From Akkermansia sp. (lineage in GTDB: Bacteria; Verrucomicrobiota; Verrucomicrobiia; Verrucomicrobiales; Akkermansiaceae), in contig JAUNNT010000023.1 of NCBI GenBank assembly GCA_030531305.1, positions 1 to 33,961 on the forward strand: a stretch of DNA of 33,961 nt, written 5' to 3'. Positions within the stretch are counted from its first letter, which is position 1. Each line of letters starts with the position of its first letter. Position numbers and translations under genes: made by a program. This document shows positions 1-8,248 of the stretch, piece by piece. The notes beneath the pieces were generated by a model, which searched no databases, was not told where the DNA came from, and was given only the letters and a program-made list of their open reading frames with translations.

Positions 1-1577
1 CCGGATGCGGCACGTGCGGTTGACGCGGGGGCAGTACCCGCATTCCAGCGTTGGCCCTTGTATTCTGCCACAAGGCTGTACTGGGCCGCAGTGGTTCTCC
101 CCGCCCGGCTTAAGCAGCCCTTGTCCACCAGATGGGAAAGGCACGCACTCAAGTCTGCGGCGTGAACGTAGGGTAGCAGTTGGTGGATTTGCTTGTGCCC
201 AGTGAGGCCCTGTTCCGAGACAATCCAAAGGACGATGCGCTGCAACGATTCTAGGGAATAGTACAATTTATCCCCGAAATACTCACGGATGCGTTCCTCG
301 TTTTCCTTGGGCAGCAGACCGACAAAAGGCATTTCCCATACAATCCTGGCGGGGTGGCGCAGCTCTTCCACGGTAGGGGGCATCATGCACTGCTCGGCCC
401 AGCCCCGCATGATACGGTCGATACCCGACCCCGCCTTTTCTACAATGCCTATCCGCATGAACATTGTCTGCAAACCACAGTTGCGACAACGGCTCAACCC
501 GCCTTGCAGGACGATGTCCTTGGGCAGCAGCAGCGTGCCGGGGTTTTCAAAGCGGAGCCCGTGCGGGAACTGGCGAATGATAATGCCTCCCTCGCCCCTG
601 TAGTCCGCGTGCACGATGGCATTGGCCAGTGCTTCTCGCACGGCGATATGAGCGGAGCTTTCTCCTTGGGCCGTCATATCCGCATTGAGCTTGAACGGAT
701 TCTTCAACCTTTGTTGGATACGGGGGAGTACGCGGAAAAAGAACTGGTAGAGGTTCGGGGTCCATGTCCCGTCATTGCAAATCCGGTCGGTCCAACTGTT
801 CAAGCTGCCGGTCTTTTCACTGTTCTCGTACTCAAAATAGTTCAATTGCAGCTGTGGCATGTGTTGGGTAATAGCCTCTTCGTTCCCGAACATCAGGAGA
901 CCTTCCCATGTCAAACCCCTGCGCCCGGTAGCCGGGTCTTCGGCATATGCGGAAAGGCGGCGCAGGAGCTTGTCGTCGTCCATCTGCACCCAGGGATGCT
1001 GGGGTGAATAGCTGCGCATCAGGTTCCGGTATTGCTTCAGAGTTGTCCCGTCCACATCAGCCAATGATGTATAAGGGACGATTTCAGGCGCGTAGGCGTC
1101 AATATCGGCATCCCTCATCATTTGGGCGATATCTTCCCTCCTGCAAACGATATCTGCCTCGTTCACCCGCAGATAGCAATTTTCTATATGCCCCTTGAGG
1201 TAGACAGGCTTGTCCTTCAACTCAGCGGCCGGCACGCTGATGACCATCACCGTTTTTCCATCCAGTTGCATCAGCGTAATGCTGTCGGCTTCCCTGCAAA
1301 GGTTCACGCTGACCTTTTCTGGATTGTTCAGGGTGTTGATCAAGTCCCGCCTTTGACTCTCTGCATGGGAAATACCGGTCACGTTGCCGGAATTATCCAC
1401 GCCCAGGACAATAAGCCCACCGTCCGTATTGGCAAATGCAGAATACGTTTCCCACAGGTCGGAGCTCAGCTTCTCTGCAGAGGATTTGAACTCCAAGTCG
1501 CGCCCCTCCACCCAGGAGTGGGGAGAGGCGTGGCGTTGGCGGATTTCTTCGCAGGGAACGAGTGAATGTCGGTTCAT
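1..1577 (-). CDS. AlbA_2 (Schlafen-type) domain / HATPase_c_4 transcriptional-regulator-like protein, C-terminus cut by window edge
   Basis: The reading frame is open from ATG 1577 to the left edge (525 codons, no stop), so the C-terminus lies outside the window. The N-terminal part (about residues 24-130) matches the AlbA_2 putative DNA-binding fold: EGRDLEFKSSAEKL, then SAFANTDGGLIVLGV. Around residues 330-420 it has the HATPase_c_4 signature VREALANAIVHADYRG, followed by GIVEKAGSGIDRI, typical of COG2865 proteins. The end visible here (LSACLSHLVDKGCLSRAG) looks like a winged helix. Members of this family are usually accessory regulators or defence-associated ATP-binding proteins; the role here is unknown. 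Codon choice (CGA, AGG, ATA, TTG, AGT) differs from the GC3-rich genes to its right, and it sits directly downstream of a tRNA gene, which suggests acquisition. It has its own promoter. ATG 1577 has only a weak AAGG about 16 nt upstream, so the exact start is uncertain. Confidence 0.85.
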   Translation of the reverse strand, partial: MNRHSLVPCEEIRQRHASPHSWVEGRDLEFKSSAEKLSSDLWETYSAFANTDGGLIVLGVDNSGNVTGISHAESQRRDLINTLNNPEKVSVNLCREADSITLMQLDGKTVMVISVPAAELKDKPVYLKGHIENCYLRVNEADIVCRREDIAQMMRDADIDAYAPEIVPYTSLADVDGTTLKQYRNLMRSYSPQHPWVQMDDDKLLRRLSAYAEDPATGRRGLTWEGLLMFGNEEAITQHMPQLQLNYFEYENSEKTGSLNSWTDRICNDGTWTPNLYQFFFRVLPRIQQRLKNPFKLNADMTAQGESSAHIAVREALANAIVHADYRGEGGIIIRQFPHGLRFENPGTLLLPKDIVLQGGLSRCRNCGLQTMFMRIGIVEKAGSGIDRIMRGWAEQCMMPPTVEELRHPARIVWEMPFVGLLPKENEERIREYFGDKLYYSLESLQRIVLWIVSEQGLTGHKQIHQLLPYVHAADLSACLSHLVDKGCLSRAGRTTAAQYSLVAEYKGQRWNAGTAPASTARAAS

Positions 1578-1605
1578 GTGTTATGGGAACTTGCCTTCTA
1601 TAGCT

Positions 1606-1633
1606 ATTGTATGCCCCCACCGTGCTGTGTCAA
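1606..1633 (-). promoter_or_regulatory. sigma70-type promoter of the AlbA_2 gene
   Basis: On the minus strand TTGACA (1633-1628), a 16-nt spacer and TACAAT (1611-1606). The -35 is a perfect consensus and the -10 is 5/6. Transcription would start about 20 nt before ATG 1577, downstream of the tRNA-Gln terminator. Confidence 0.7.
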
Positions 1634-1667
1634 TCTGCGTTTCAGACATACCCGGGGAACCTGGATG

Positions 1668-1706
1668 CAATAAAAAGAAAGCCGCCCGGCTCGGTGAGCG
1701 GGCGGC
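1668..1706 (-). terminator. intrinsic terminator of tRNA-Gln
   Basis: An 8-bp GC stem (GCCGCCCG / CGGGCGGC, 1706-1681 on the minus strand) is followed by the T-rich run TTTCTTTTT. It lies 11 nt past the tRNA 3' end. Confidence 0.85.
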
Positions 1707-1717
1707 CTTTGAGGAGT

Positions 1718-1788
1718 AGGGCTACAGGGACTCGAACCCCGAATAGCGGTGCCAGAAACCGATGTGTTGCCAATTACACCATAGCCCT
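1718..1788 (-). tRNA. tRNA-Gln (anticodon CTG)
   Basis: Minus-strand cloverleaf: 7-bp acceptor AGGGCTA/TAGCCCT, D-arm GTGT/ACAC, anticodon loop TTCTGGC with CTG at 34-36, and T-arm with GGTTCGAGTCC. CCA is not encoded. The sequence CATCGGTTTCTGGCACCG around the anticodon is typical of bacterial glutamine tRNAs. It has its own promoter and terminator. Confidence 0.9.
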
Positions 1789-1808
1789 GTGCAGATTGGA
1801 ACGGGCGG

Positions 1809-1837
1809 AGTATACGCAGGGTGCGCGGGGTTGTCAA
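1809..1837 (-). promoter_or_regulatory. promoter of tRNA-Gln
   Basis: TTGACA (1837-1832), a 17-nt spacer, TATACT (1814-1809), then a GC-rich discriminator (CCGCCC), the usual form for growth-rate-controlled stable RNA genes. The -10 ends 20 nt before the tRNA 5' end. Confidence 0.85.
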
Positions 1838-1892
1838 GAGATTTCAGAAGAAATTTTGGGAAAAATGACGCGCGGGCGGCATTCGCTTGGCA

Positions 1893-2453
1893 TTATCTCC
1901 ACTGGGCGAGGCGCTGGAGCTTCTTCTTGAGGGTGAGCTTGGCGGCGGAGGACACGCGGTCCGTGAAGAGGAAGCCGTCCAGGTGGTCGCACTCGTGCTG
2001 CAGGCAGCGTGCCAGCAGGCCGCCGCAGTCGATTTCCAGCACGGAGCCGTCCAATTGGGGTAGGGTGGCCTTGACGTGGTCGAGTCGGCTGACGTTGGAG
2101 CGGATGTCGTGCACGCTGAGGCAGCCTTCCGTGAAGAGCTGCTGCTTGCCGTAGGGGTGTAGGGTGGGGTTGATGAAGACCAGTGGCATGATGTCGGCCA
2201 CGGGGCGGACCTGTCCGTTGACGGTGGCGGTTTCCGGCTCCTCGCCCTCTTCGGGTTCGTCTTCCTGGGTGTCGATGACGACGAGGCGGAGGTTGACGCC
2301 GACTTGCGGAGCGGCGAGGCCGATGCCGTTGGCCTCGTACATGGTTTCGAGCATGTTGGCGGCGAGCTCGCGGAGGGAGTCGTCCACCGTTTCCACGGGC
2401 TTGCTGACCGCGCGGAGCACGGGGTCGCCGTATTGTTTGATGTCAAGCAGCAT
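1893..2453 (-). CDS. def: Peptide deformylase
   Basis: Removes the formyl group from the initiator methionine of new proteins in the cytosol. All three family motifs are present: GIGLAAPQ (43-50), EGCLS (109-113, Cys111 metal ligand) and QHECDH (152-157, His153 and His157 ligands with Glu154 catalytic). Length is 186 aa, slightly above the usual 165-175 because of an acidic insert (about 63-84, EDEPEEGEEPETATVNG) between motif 1 and the central sheet. It starts 15 nt after the rseP stop, so it is probably co-transcribed. The space before its ATG has no clear Shine-Dalgarno sequence, which fits translational coupling. The acidic insert is the only oddity. Confidence 0.97.
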   Translation of the reverse strand: MLLDIKQYGDPVLRAVSKPVETVDDSLRELAANMLETMYEANGIGLAAPQVGVNLRLVVIDTQEDEPEEGEEPETATVNGQVRPVADIMPLVFINPTLHPYGKQQLFTEGCLSVHDIRSNVSRLDHVKATLPQLDGSVLEIDCGGLLARCLQHECDHLDGFLFTDRVSSAAKLTLKKKLQRLAQWR

Positions 2454-2468
2454 GGCAGGTGAAAGGGG

Positions 2469-3917
2469 TTAAGGCTGTGCGGGAGCGAAAACGGGAGCGG
2501 GCAGCTTTTCCAGGGCCTCCTCCTTGCCGCCGCCCACCATGTCGCCCACGTCCTTGAAGGTGACGAAGAGGAAGAACGCGAAGAGGAGGAAGAGGAATGC
2601 GCCCTGGATCCAATCCAGGATCTTGCCGCTGACGGGGCGGCCTGCGATGAGCTCCGCGAATCCCAGCACCACGTGCCCGCCGTCCACAATGGGCAGCGGC
2701 AGGATGTTGAGCACGGCCAGGTTCACGTTGATGACCACGGCGAACCACAGGAAGAGCAGCCAGCCGTATTCCGCGTTGAGCATCTTGTACAGGTAGTTGC
2801 CGATGCCCACGGGGCCGGAGAGGTGCTCCATGCCCACGCTGCTGCCGGGCGCGGCCACCTTGGCCAGGGTGTCGCCCATCCACTTGAGGCTCTGGTTGAC
2901 CTGTGCCTGCGGGGTGGGGTGTTCCAGGCGGATGGCGCCCTCGGGGTCTCCCCAGGCGAATCCGAGGATGGGCTTGGCGCCCTCCTTGCCCTGCCAGTTC
3001 TGGGGGATGGCGGCGGTGATGTGGACGCTCTGCGCGGAGCCGTCCTTGTTGGCGAGGGAGAGCTGGATTTCCTGGCCCTTGGCGGCTTCCTGGATAACGG
3101 CGAGCGGCGTGTGGACGCGGCTGCCGTTGAGGTGGGTGACCACCTGGCCCTCCTGCAGTCCTGCGGCTGCGGCGGGGGAGTTGGGGAACACCTTGCCCAC
3201 CACGCACGGCACGGCGGGCAGGATGCCCACCTGGCGCATGCCGCCGCGCTGCCACCACTTGGTTTCCGGCAGGCGGTAGCCGCACTGCAGCTGCATGTGG
3301 TTCACGGAGCCGTCCTCCGCGGTGCGGTCGATGTCGAAGGTGATGGACTCGTGCTCGCTGAGGGCCACGAGCTCGCGCACGCCCTCCATGTTGCCGGCCC
3401 ACTTGTGCACGGGCGTGCCGTCCACGGCGGTGATGACGTCACCGGGCAGGATGCCCGCCTGCGCGGCGGGGGAATCCGGCGGCACCATGCCCACCGTCGT
3501 GGTGTCGATGTCGCCCACGGGCTTGCCCGTGCACCACACGATGACCGCGAACACATACGCCAGCAGCAGCGAGAAGATGGGACCCGCGGCGGCGATGATG
3601 ATCTTGTCCAGCGGCTTGAGGGGCTTCAGATCCTTGGGTGCGTTGGCCTGGCCCTCGATGGCCTGCATGTCCTCCAGTTGGGGAAGGGAGACGAATCCGC
3701 CGGCGGGAATCCAGCCGAGGCCGTACTGCACGCCGTTGATGGTCTTTTTCCAGATGGGCTTGCCGAACCAGATCTGGAAGCGGTCGATGTGTGCGCCGCG
3801 CCACTTGCCGGCAAGGAAGTGCCCCAGCTCGTGCACAAAGATCATCACGTTGAAAAACATGACGACCAGGAAGATGAGCCAGGCGGTGTTCAGATAGGAA
3901 AGAAAGGAGTCCAACAT
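2469..3917 (-). CDS. rseP: RseP-like site-2 (S2P) zinc metalloprotease with two PDZ domains
   Basis: Inner-membrane intramembrane protease that in other bacteria cuts anti-sigma factors and remnant signal peptides. HELGH (29-33) in the first membrane segment gives the zinc ligands and catalytic Glu; the second metal motif is NILPLPIVDGG (404-414), with Asp412 as third ligand. PDZ1 spans about 138-200 (PPDSPAAQAGILPGDVITAV) and PDZ2 about 237-300 (NSPAAAAGLQEGQVVTHLNG). Further membrane segments lie at about 105-128, 386-402 and 437-455. Length 482 aa is near the E. coli protein (450). It heads a two-gene unit with def, under a promoter just upstream. The anti-sigma substrate is not visible in the window. 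Confidence 0.95.
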   Translation of the reverse strand: MLDSFLSYLNTAWLIFLVVMFFNVMIFVHELGHFLAGKWRGAHIDRFQIWFGKPIWKKTINGVQYGLGWIPAGGFVSLPQLEDMQAIEGQANAPKDLKPLKPLDKIIIAAAGPIFSLLLAYVFAVIVWCTGKPVGDIDTTTVGMVPPDSPAAQAGILPGDVITAVDGTPVHKWAGNMEGVRELVALSEHESITFDIDRTAEDGSVNHMQLQCGYRLPETKWWQRGGMRQVGILPAVPCVVGKVFPNSPAAAAGLQEGQVVTHLNGSRVHTPLAVIQEAAKGQEIQLSLANKDGSAQSVHITAAIPQNWQGKEGAKPILGFAWGDPEGAIRLEHPTPQAQVNQSLKWMGDTLAKVAAPGSSVGMEHLSGPVGIGNYLYKMLNAEYGWLLFLWFAVVINVNLAVLNILPLPIVDGGHVVLGFAELIAGRPVSGKILDWIQGAFLFLLFAFFLFVTFKDVGDMVGGGKEEALEKLPAPVFAPAQP

Positions 3918-3932
3918 GGAAGTTCGGGTGTC

Positions 3933-3961
3933 ATGATACCCGTAGCCCCGCGCGCGTACAA
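3933..3961 (-). promoter_or_regulatory. promoter of rseP-def
   Basis: TTGTAC (3961-3956), a 17-nt spacer and TATCAT (3938-3933) on the minus strand. The -10 ends 15 nt before ATG 3917, leaving a leader of only about 8 nt. Confidence 0.55.
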
Positions 3962-3968
3962 GGGCGGG

Positions 3969-5396
3969 TCATGACATAATGCGGGGCAGCAGGCGGCGGA
4001 AGTCCGGCATTTGCGGCTCCGGCTTGGGCTCGGCGTCCGGCGCGGGCACGGAGATGTCCGCCTTCTGGTTGGCGGCGTACGGCTGCAGGGAGTAGCAGCG
4101 GCGCAGCAGCAGGCGGCGCGGGTGCGCGGGGTTGTCCGGCTCGAACCACAGCTCCACGGCCACGCCCGTGTGCTCGCTGCCCTTGCCCTCCCACACGGCG
4201 AAGAGCGGCGTGTTCTCCGGGAAGAGGTGGTTGAGGCGGCTGTTGGCGCGCGCCCAGTCGCTCAGCGAGCCCGGCAGGTCGTGCCGGAAAAGCTCGTCCT
4301 TCTTGTCGGAGTAGCGCGCGGGCATGGTGAAGGTGCGCAGGATGAAATTGTCCTCCATGCGGCGGAAGAAGATTTGCAGGGTGCCGGGCTCGTGCGGGTT
4401 GATATAGAATTCCGCCTGGTAGCAGCCCTCCTGCGCGGGCGGCGAGCACAGGCGCATTTCCGGGTTGCCGCCGCGGATGGTCTGGTTCAGGCTGAGCATG
4501 CGCAGCAGCGTCTCGTGCGTAGGGTCCTTGGCCAGCGGCGCCATGCGGTTGTCCACCGCCTTGATGGCCGCGTTGAGCGCCTTGGCGGCGGTTCCCACGT
4601 GCGGCACGCCGCGCCACGCCAGCAGCAGGTAGTGGTCGCGCCCCAAATCCAGCGCCAGGTCCGGCACCGCCCCCTTGGAATCCAGCACGTCCTGCGGCAC
4701 GGGGTCGCCGGGCTTGGCCACCTTGAAGCCCTCCGGCAGCTTGGAGCCGCCCACCAGGCGGCGGAAGGCCGCGTGCACCAGCCCCGGCGTGCCGGAGGTG
4801 GTGGGCGGCAGGAACACCAGGTGTCCCGGCTTGGTGTAGTAGGTGTCGTCCTCCTCGTTGGGCTGCCAGCGCGGCGAGCGGTCGATGTATGCCTTGAGCA
4901 CGTTCTCGTGCTCGTTCTCCAGCTTGGTGAGGTTGGGGGCGTCCACCAGGCGGTCTTCCGGCATGCCTTCCGTGTCGATTGGGAAGGCGAGCCCGGAGGG
5001 GCCGAGCAGGGTCTCGTTGGCCTTGTGCTGGGTGTCGGTGGCCTGGATGGGCTCCAGCGCCTGCGGCACGGCGGGCGGCGGCACATCCGCGGCAATCGCC
5101 AGCAGCACGAACGCGCCGACCGCGCAGCACCACACGCCAGCCCAGGATGCCAGCTGCCCCAGCGCGCGCAGGTTGTGCAGCTTGGACATCTGCACCGCCG
5201 TGGCCACCATCATCACCAGCAGGGAAAGCCCCGCCGCCGCCAGGATGCCCGCGCCGAAGTACGGGACAAGCCCGCCCAGCGCATCCGGCAGCAGGTTGGG
5301 GAAGAGCAGGGGAACGCAGCAGAGCAGCGCGGCCGCGCCGCATGCCATGTGGATGCGGGAGGGCTCCAGGCGGGTGATGATGCGTTCCGTGTTCAC
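3969..5396 (-). CDS. Membrane-anchored protein of unknown function (475 aa)
   Basis: Not recognised as a named family. Three hydrophobic segments are visible at about 17-37, 45-70 and 84-103, followed by a soluble domain of about 370 residues. That domain has no catalytic signature I can identify; a FYINPHEPGTL / FFRRMEDNF / VELWFEPDN stretch looks like beta-sandwich structure. The C-terminal tail is Pro/Glu rich. The start is GTG 5396, chosen because it overlaps the stop of the upstream ankyrin gene (GTGA, 4-nt overlap), the classic coupling arrangement. The two genes therefore almost certainly form one unit, and their products may act together at the membrane. Confidence 0.8.
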   Translation of the reverse strand: MNTERIITRLEPSRIHMACGAAALLCCVPLLFPNLLPDALGGLVPYFGAGILAAAGLSLLVMMVATAVQMSKLHNLRALGQLASWAGVWCCAVGAFVLLAIAADVPPPAVPQALEPIQATDTQHKANETLLGPSGLAFPIDTEGMPEDRLVDAPNLTKLENEHENVLKAYIDRSPRWQPNEEDDTYYTKPGHLVFLPPTTSGTPGLVHAAFRRLVGGSKLPEGFKVAKPGDPVPQDVLDSKGAVPDLALDLGRDHYLLLAWRGVPHVGTAAKALNAAIKAVDNRMAPLAKDPTHETLLRMLSLNQTIRGGNPEMRLCSPPAQEGCYQAEFYINPHEPGTLQIFFRRMEDNFILRTFTMPARYSDKKDELFRHDLPGSLSDWARANSRLNHLFPENTPLFAVWEGKGSEHTGVAVELWFEPDNPAHPRRLLLRRCYSLQPYAANQKADISVPAPDAEPKPEPQMPDFRRLLPRIMS

Positions 5397-6730
5397 GGCT
5401 GTTGCGGTTGCGGCGCGGGTTGCGCCGGGAAGTAGGTGTCGTACTTCGCGAGGATGTGGGAGAGGATGCAGCGGCGCGGCGCGGGCTCGTCGATTTCCTC
5501 ATAGCGGTAGCGCAGGTTGAGCGCGTCGTCCTCCGACACCGCCAATTGGCCATCCTTCACCATGCCCTCCAGCATGGCGGCGTGGAGGGGGCAGGGCGTT
5601 TTTTCAAGGGAGCGCATGCATTCCGCGGCGCGCAGGATGGCGGCGGGGTCCAGCTCCCGCCAGTTGCCGTGGTACACGGCATCGTCCACGCGGTAGGCTT
5701 CCGCCAGGCGCTCGAACGGGGTGGTCGGTTCCGCCTGCAGCTCCGGCAGGTAGCGCCCGCCGCGCAGCTGCAGCATCAGCTCCATGGCCGCGCACGCGGC
5801 ATCGGGGTCGTACGCCTGGGCCAGGCGTTCCAGCTCCGGCATGGCGCGGGGGCCCTCCTGGTACACCAGCAGGTGCAGCAGCACGCGCACGGGGCGCGCC
5901 GCCGCGCAGTCTATCATGTCCTCCTTGCTGGCGGGCAGCATGGACGCCAGCTTGTCCAGCGCGGTGCGGATGTTCGCCACGTTGGGGGCCCAGCGGGTGT
6001 CCTGCAGGGCTTGGAGCAGCGCGAGCGGCACGGGCTGCATCATCTGCTCCCCGTGCTGCCAGAGCGGCAGGGAATCGATGTAGTCCGCCGCCTTTTCCGC
6101 ATCCGCGGCGCGCATGACCTCCAGGGCGTCCGCCAGCGCGGCGGCGTTCTCGTCGGTCATCCCGTGGCCGTTCAGCAGCTCTTCCACCAGGTCGCGGCAC
6201 CGCCCGTACGCGGGTTGGCAGTAGCGTCTGGACAAGTATCCGGGGTCGCCGAGGGAGGCGGTATAGGCCTTTCGCGCCTGTGCGGCTCGCAGGGAGATGT
6301 AGTGCAGGAATTCCGTGCGTCCGGCGGGAATGCGCACCGCGAGCTCCGGCGGCAGCAGGTTCTCTCGGCGCAGCCTTTCCACCCAATCGGGGCGCACGTG
6401 CAGGAAGAAGAGCGCGTTGCACCCCCGGTTGTTCTCCCGCAGGGGGTCTGCACCGCCTGCCAGCAGTTGGAACACCGCGTCCTCCACCTCCTTCCACACC
6501 TCCGGCGGCACGGGGCTGCTAATGCGCATCAGGCGATTCAGGCGCATGGCGGCGCGGATGAGCGGCGTGTTGCCGTCCTCATCCACCGCCTCGTCCACGG
6601 ATGCCGCGGGGGCTTCCGGGGCGGCCTCCTGCGCCTCCTGCGCGGGCGCACCCGCGGGAACGAGCAGCACCGCCGGCAGCAGCATCAGCTCCGCCAGCCT
6701 TCCAGACATGATGGCAAACACGCGTCTCAT
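5393..6730 (-). CDS. Exported ankyrin-repeat-like protein (445 aa)
   Basis: The N-terminus has a hydrophobic signal-like segment (LAELMLLPAVLLVPAGAPAQ, about 12-31). Residues about 48-110 hold at least one ankyrin-type unit: DEDGNTPLIRAAMRLNRLM, then VFQLLAGGADPLRENNRGCN. The remainder (about 130-430) is mostly helical, with HEAT-like or alpha-solenoid character, but I cannot assign a family. Ankyrin proteins bind other proteins; no partner is evident except the translationally coupled membrane protein downstream. ATG 6730 is chosen because a -10 box ends 7 nt upstream, as in another gene of this window. The in-frame ATG at 6709 is an alternative that would keep the signal segment. Confidence 0.8.
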   Translation of the reverse strand: MRRVFAIMSGRLAELMLLPAVLLVPAGAPAQEAQEAAPEAPAASVDEAVDEDGNTPLIRAAMRLNRLMRISSPVPPEVWKEVEDAVFQLLAGGADPLRENNRGCNALFFLHVRPDWVERLRRENLLPPELAVRIPAGRTEFLHYISLRAAQARKAYTASLGDPGYLSRRYCQPAYGRCRDLVEELLNGHGMTDENAAALADALEVMRAADAEKAADYIDSLPLWQHGEQMMQPVPLALLQALQDTRWAPNVANIRTALDKLASMLPASKEDMIDCAAARPVRVLLHLLVYQEGPRAMPELERLAQAYDPDAACAAMELMLQLRGGRYLPELQAEPTTPFERLAEAYRVDDAVYHGNWRELDPAAILRAAECMRSLEKTPCPLHAAMLEGMVKDGQLAVSEDDALNLRYRYEEIDEPAPRRCILSHILAKYDTYFPAQPAPQPQQP

Positions 6731-6737
6731 ACTCCCC

Positions 6738-6767
6738 TATTAAGCACGTTCTTGGTGATTTTGTGCA
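6738..6767 (-). promoter_or_regulatory. promoter of the ankyrin-protein gene, probably leaderless
   Basis: Extended -10 TGC-TTAATA (hexamer 6743-6738) with TGCACA (6767-6762) at 18-nt spacing. The hexamer is followed by GGGGAGT and ATG 6730, so the expected transcription start falls on the start codon. The same TGCTTAATAGGGG string precedes the gene at 32828. Confidence 0.6.
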
Positions 6768-6815
6768 GAAAAAATGGAAAAATGACAAAAATCTCTGCGG
6801 CGGATCGACGGGACC

Positions 6816-6847
6816 AAAAAAAGCTCAGAGAGGAGCCACCCTTGGCG
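6816..6847 (-). terminator. terminator-like dispersed repeat, copy 1 (downstream of plsX)
   Basis: Read on the minus strand: CGCCAAGGGTGG, then the hairpin GCTC-CTCTCT-GAGC, then seven T. It is 14 nt past the plsX stop and can end plsX transcription. The same core occurs at 11942-11972 and 20789-20819 (see those entries). Confidence 0.6.
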
Positions 6848-6860
6848 TGATTGAACCCGC

Positions 6861-7919
6861 CTACACGACGGATTCCTCTTCTGCGAGGCGGCGGAGCTCC
6901 TCGTTGATGGGGGCCATGGCGGCGATGATGCGGTCGTTCACGCTGTGGCGGCACATGCCCTCCGCCATGCGTGTGGCGTTGAGGATGGCGCGCGGGTTGG
7001 CGGAGCCGTGGGCGATGATGGAGACGCCGCGGACGCCCATGAGGGGGCAACCGCCGACGGAATCCGCGTTGAGGCGGTCGCCGATGCTGCGGAAGACGCC
7101 GCGCATGCCGAGCGCGCCCACCATGGCCATGGGGTGCTTCTTGATGCCGTCCTTAATCCAACGGGCGAAGGTGATGGCGGTGGCCTCCACGCTCTTGAGC
7201 AGGATGTTGCCCGTGAAGCCGTCCGTGAGCGCCACGTCCATGTCGCTGTCAAAGAGGTCGTGCCCCTCGCGGTTGCCGATGAACTGGAAGGGCAGCAGGT
7301 TGGCGTCCGCCAGGTGGCGGAGCAGGCGGTGGGCCTCCTTGGAGAACTCGCAGCCCTTGCAATCCTCCGTGCCGTTGCTCATCACGGCCACCTTGGGCTC
7401 CGGGATATTGTAGATGTAGCGCGCCATGAGGGCGCTCATCACGGCGTAGCCCACCAGATGGCTCGGCTTGGCATCCGGGTTCGCGCCGGTGTCGCTCACC
7501 AGCACGTAGTTGCGGTTGTTCGGGATGGGGGAGACGATACCCGCGCGCTCCACGCCCTCCAGCAGGCGGAGCTTGATGGTGCAGGCGGCCACCTCCGCGC
7601 CGGTGTTGCCGGCGGAGAGCACGGCGTCGCACACGCCGTCCTTCACCAAATCCACGGCAATGCTCATGGAGGAGTGCTTCTTCTGGCGCACGGCCACCAG
7701 GCCGCTCTCGTCCATGCCCACCACTTCCGGCGCATGCACGATTTCCAACCGCGGGCTGCCGCCGAACCCGGCGGCATCGCACAGGCGCTTCAGCAGCGCC
7801 TCGTCGCCCACCATGTAGAGTTTATCCAAGGCATCCACATGCTGCAAGGCCTCCTTGGCCCCGTCGATGTTGATCTGCGGGGCATTGTCTCCACCCATGG
7901 CATCCAGTGCAAGCTTCAT
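6861..7919 (-). CDS. plsX: Phosphate acyltransferase PlsX
   Basis: Makes acyl-phosphate from acyl-ACP for phospholipid synthesis; a peripheral membrane enzyme working with PlsY. The start MKLALDAMGGDNAP is the family N-terminal signature and fixes the ATG at 7919. Other conserved blocks: VLSAGNTGA (about 101-109), VLVSDTGANPDAKP (about 142-155), and DGFTGNILLKS (about 228-238). Length 352 aa is usual. It is the third member of the conserved yceD-rpmF-plsX order, but it is separated from rpmF by a terminator with a new promoter overlapping it, so its expression can be set independently. No fabH follows, unlike in E. coli. Confidence 0.97.
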   Translation of the reverse strand: MKLALDAMGGDNAPQINIDGAKEALQHVDALDKLYMVGDEALLKRLCDAAGFGGSPRLEIVHAPEVVGMDESGLVAVRQKKHSSMSIAVDLVKDGVCDAVLSAGNTGAEVAACTIKLRLLEGVERAGIVSPIPNNRNYVLVSDTGANPDAKPSHLVGYAVMSALMARYIYNIPEPKVAVMSNGTEDCKGCEFSKEAHRLLRHLADANLLPFQFIGNREGHDLFDSDMDVALTDGFTGNILLKSVEATAITFARWIKDGIKKHPMAMVGALGMRGVFRSIGDRLNADSVGGCPLMGVRGVSIIAHGSANPRAILNATRMAEGMCRHSVNDRIIAAMAPINEELRRLAEEESVV

Positions 7920-7954
7920 ACGCGTGGCCGGTGATTGAGGAAACGGCTGCCACC

Positions 7955-7982
7955 ACTCTAGCACCCGCCGCCACCTTGTCAA
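7955..7982 (-). promoter_or_regulatory. promoter of plsX
   Basis: TTGACA (7982-7977), a 16-nt spacer and TGC-TAGAGT (hexamer 7960-7955). The -35 sits inside the T-run of the rpmF terminator. The leader to ATG 7919 is about 28 nt. Confidence 0.7.
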
Positions 7983-8013
7983 TAAAAAACCGCCCCATGC
8001 AGGATGGGGCGGT
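7980..8013 (-). terminator. intrinsic terminator after rpmF
   Basis: Perfect 10-bp stem (ACCGCCCCAT / ATGGGGCGGT) with a 5-nt loop, followed by TTTTTATT on the minus strand. Confidence 0.9.
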
Positions 8014-8043
8014 GGGAAAAAGTTATGTTGCCGGACGTGGAAA

Positions 8044-8235
8044 TCAGTCAACGAGCTTGACGATAACCTCAGCACCGCTCTGGGTCTTGTAGGTGCCGCA
8101 CTGGGGGCAGGCGGTGTGGCCGGGGACGGCTGCGCCGCACTTGGGGCACTTGCCGAGCTTGGGCGCCTTCCAGGCCTTGGCGGCCAGGCGGGAGCGCTGC
8201 TTCATCTTGGATGTTCTGCGTTTAGGAGCTGCCAT
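8044..8235 (-). CDS. rpmF: 50S ribosomal protein L32 (zinc-ribbon form)
   Basis: Small ribosomal protein of the large subunit, 63 aa. The N-terminus [16 protein letters not shown] is the family hallmark and fixes the start at ATG 8235. Two Cys pairs, CPKC (about 33-36) and CPQC (about 46-49), form an intact zinc ribbon, so this is the C+ paralogue rather than the zinc-independent type. The gene starts 13 nt after the yceD/DUF177 stop and ends at a strong terminator. Confidence 0.97.
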   Translation of the reverse strand: MAAPKRRTSKMKQRSRLAAKAWKAPKLGKCPKCGAAVPGHTACPQCGTYKTQSGAEVIVKLVD

Positions 8236-8248
8236 AATCGTGTATTGG

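Noticed and set aside
1..1577. Apparent frameshift near position 150 in the AlbA_2 gene
   Set aside because: Careful codon-by-codon reading shows the frame is continuous to the left edge; the shift was a misreading of the bases around 165-171.
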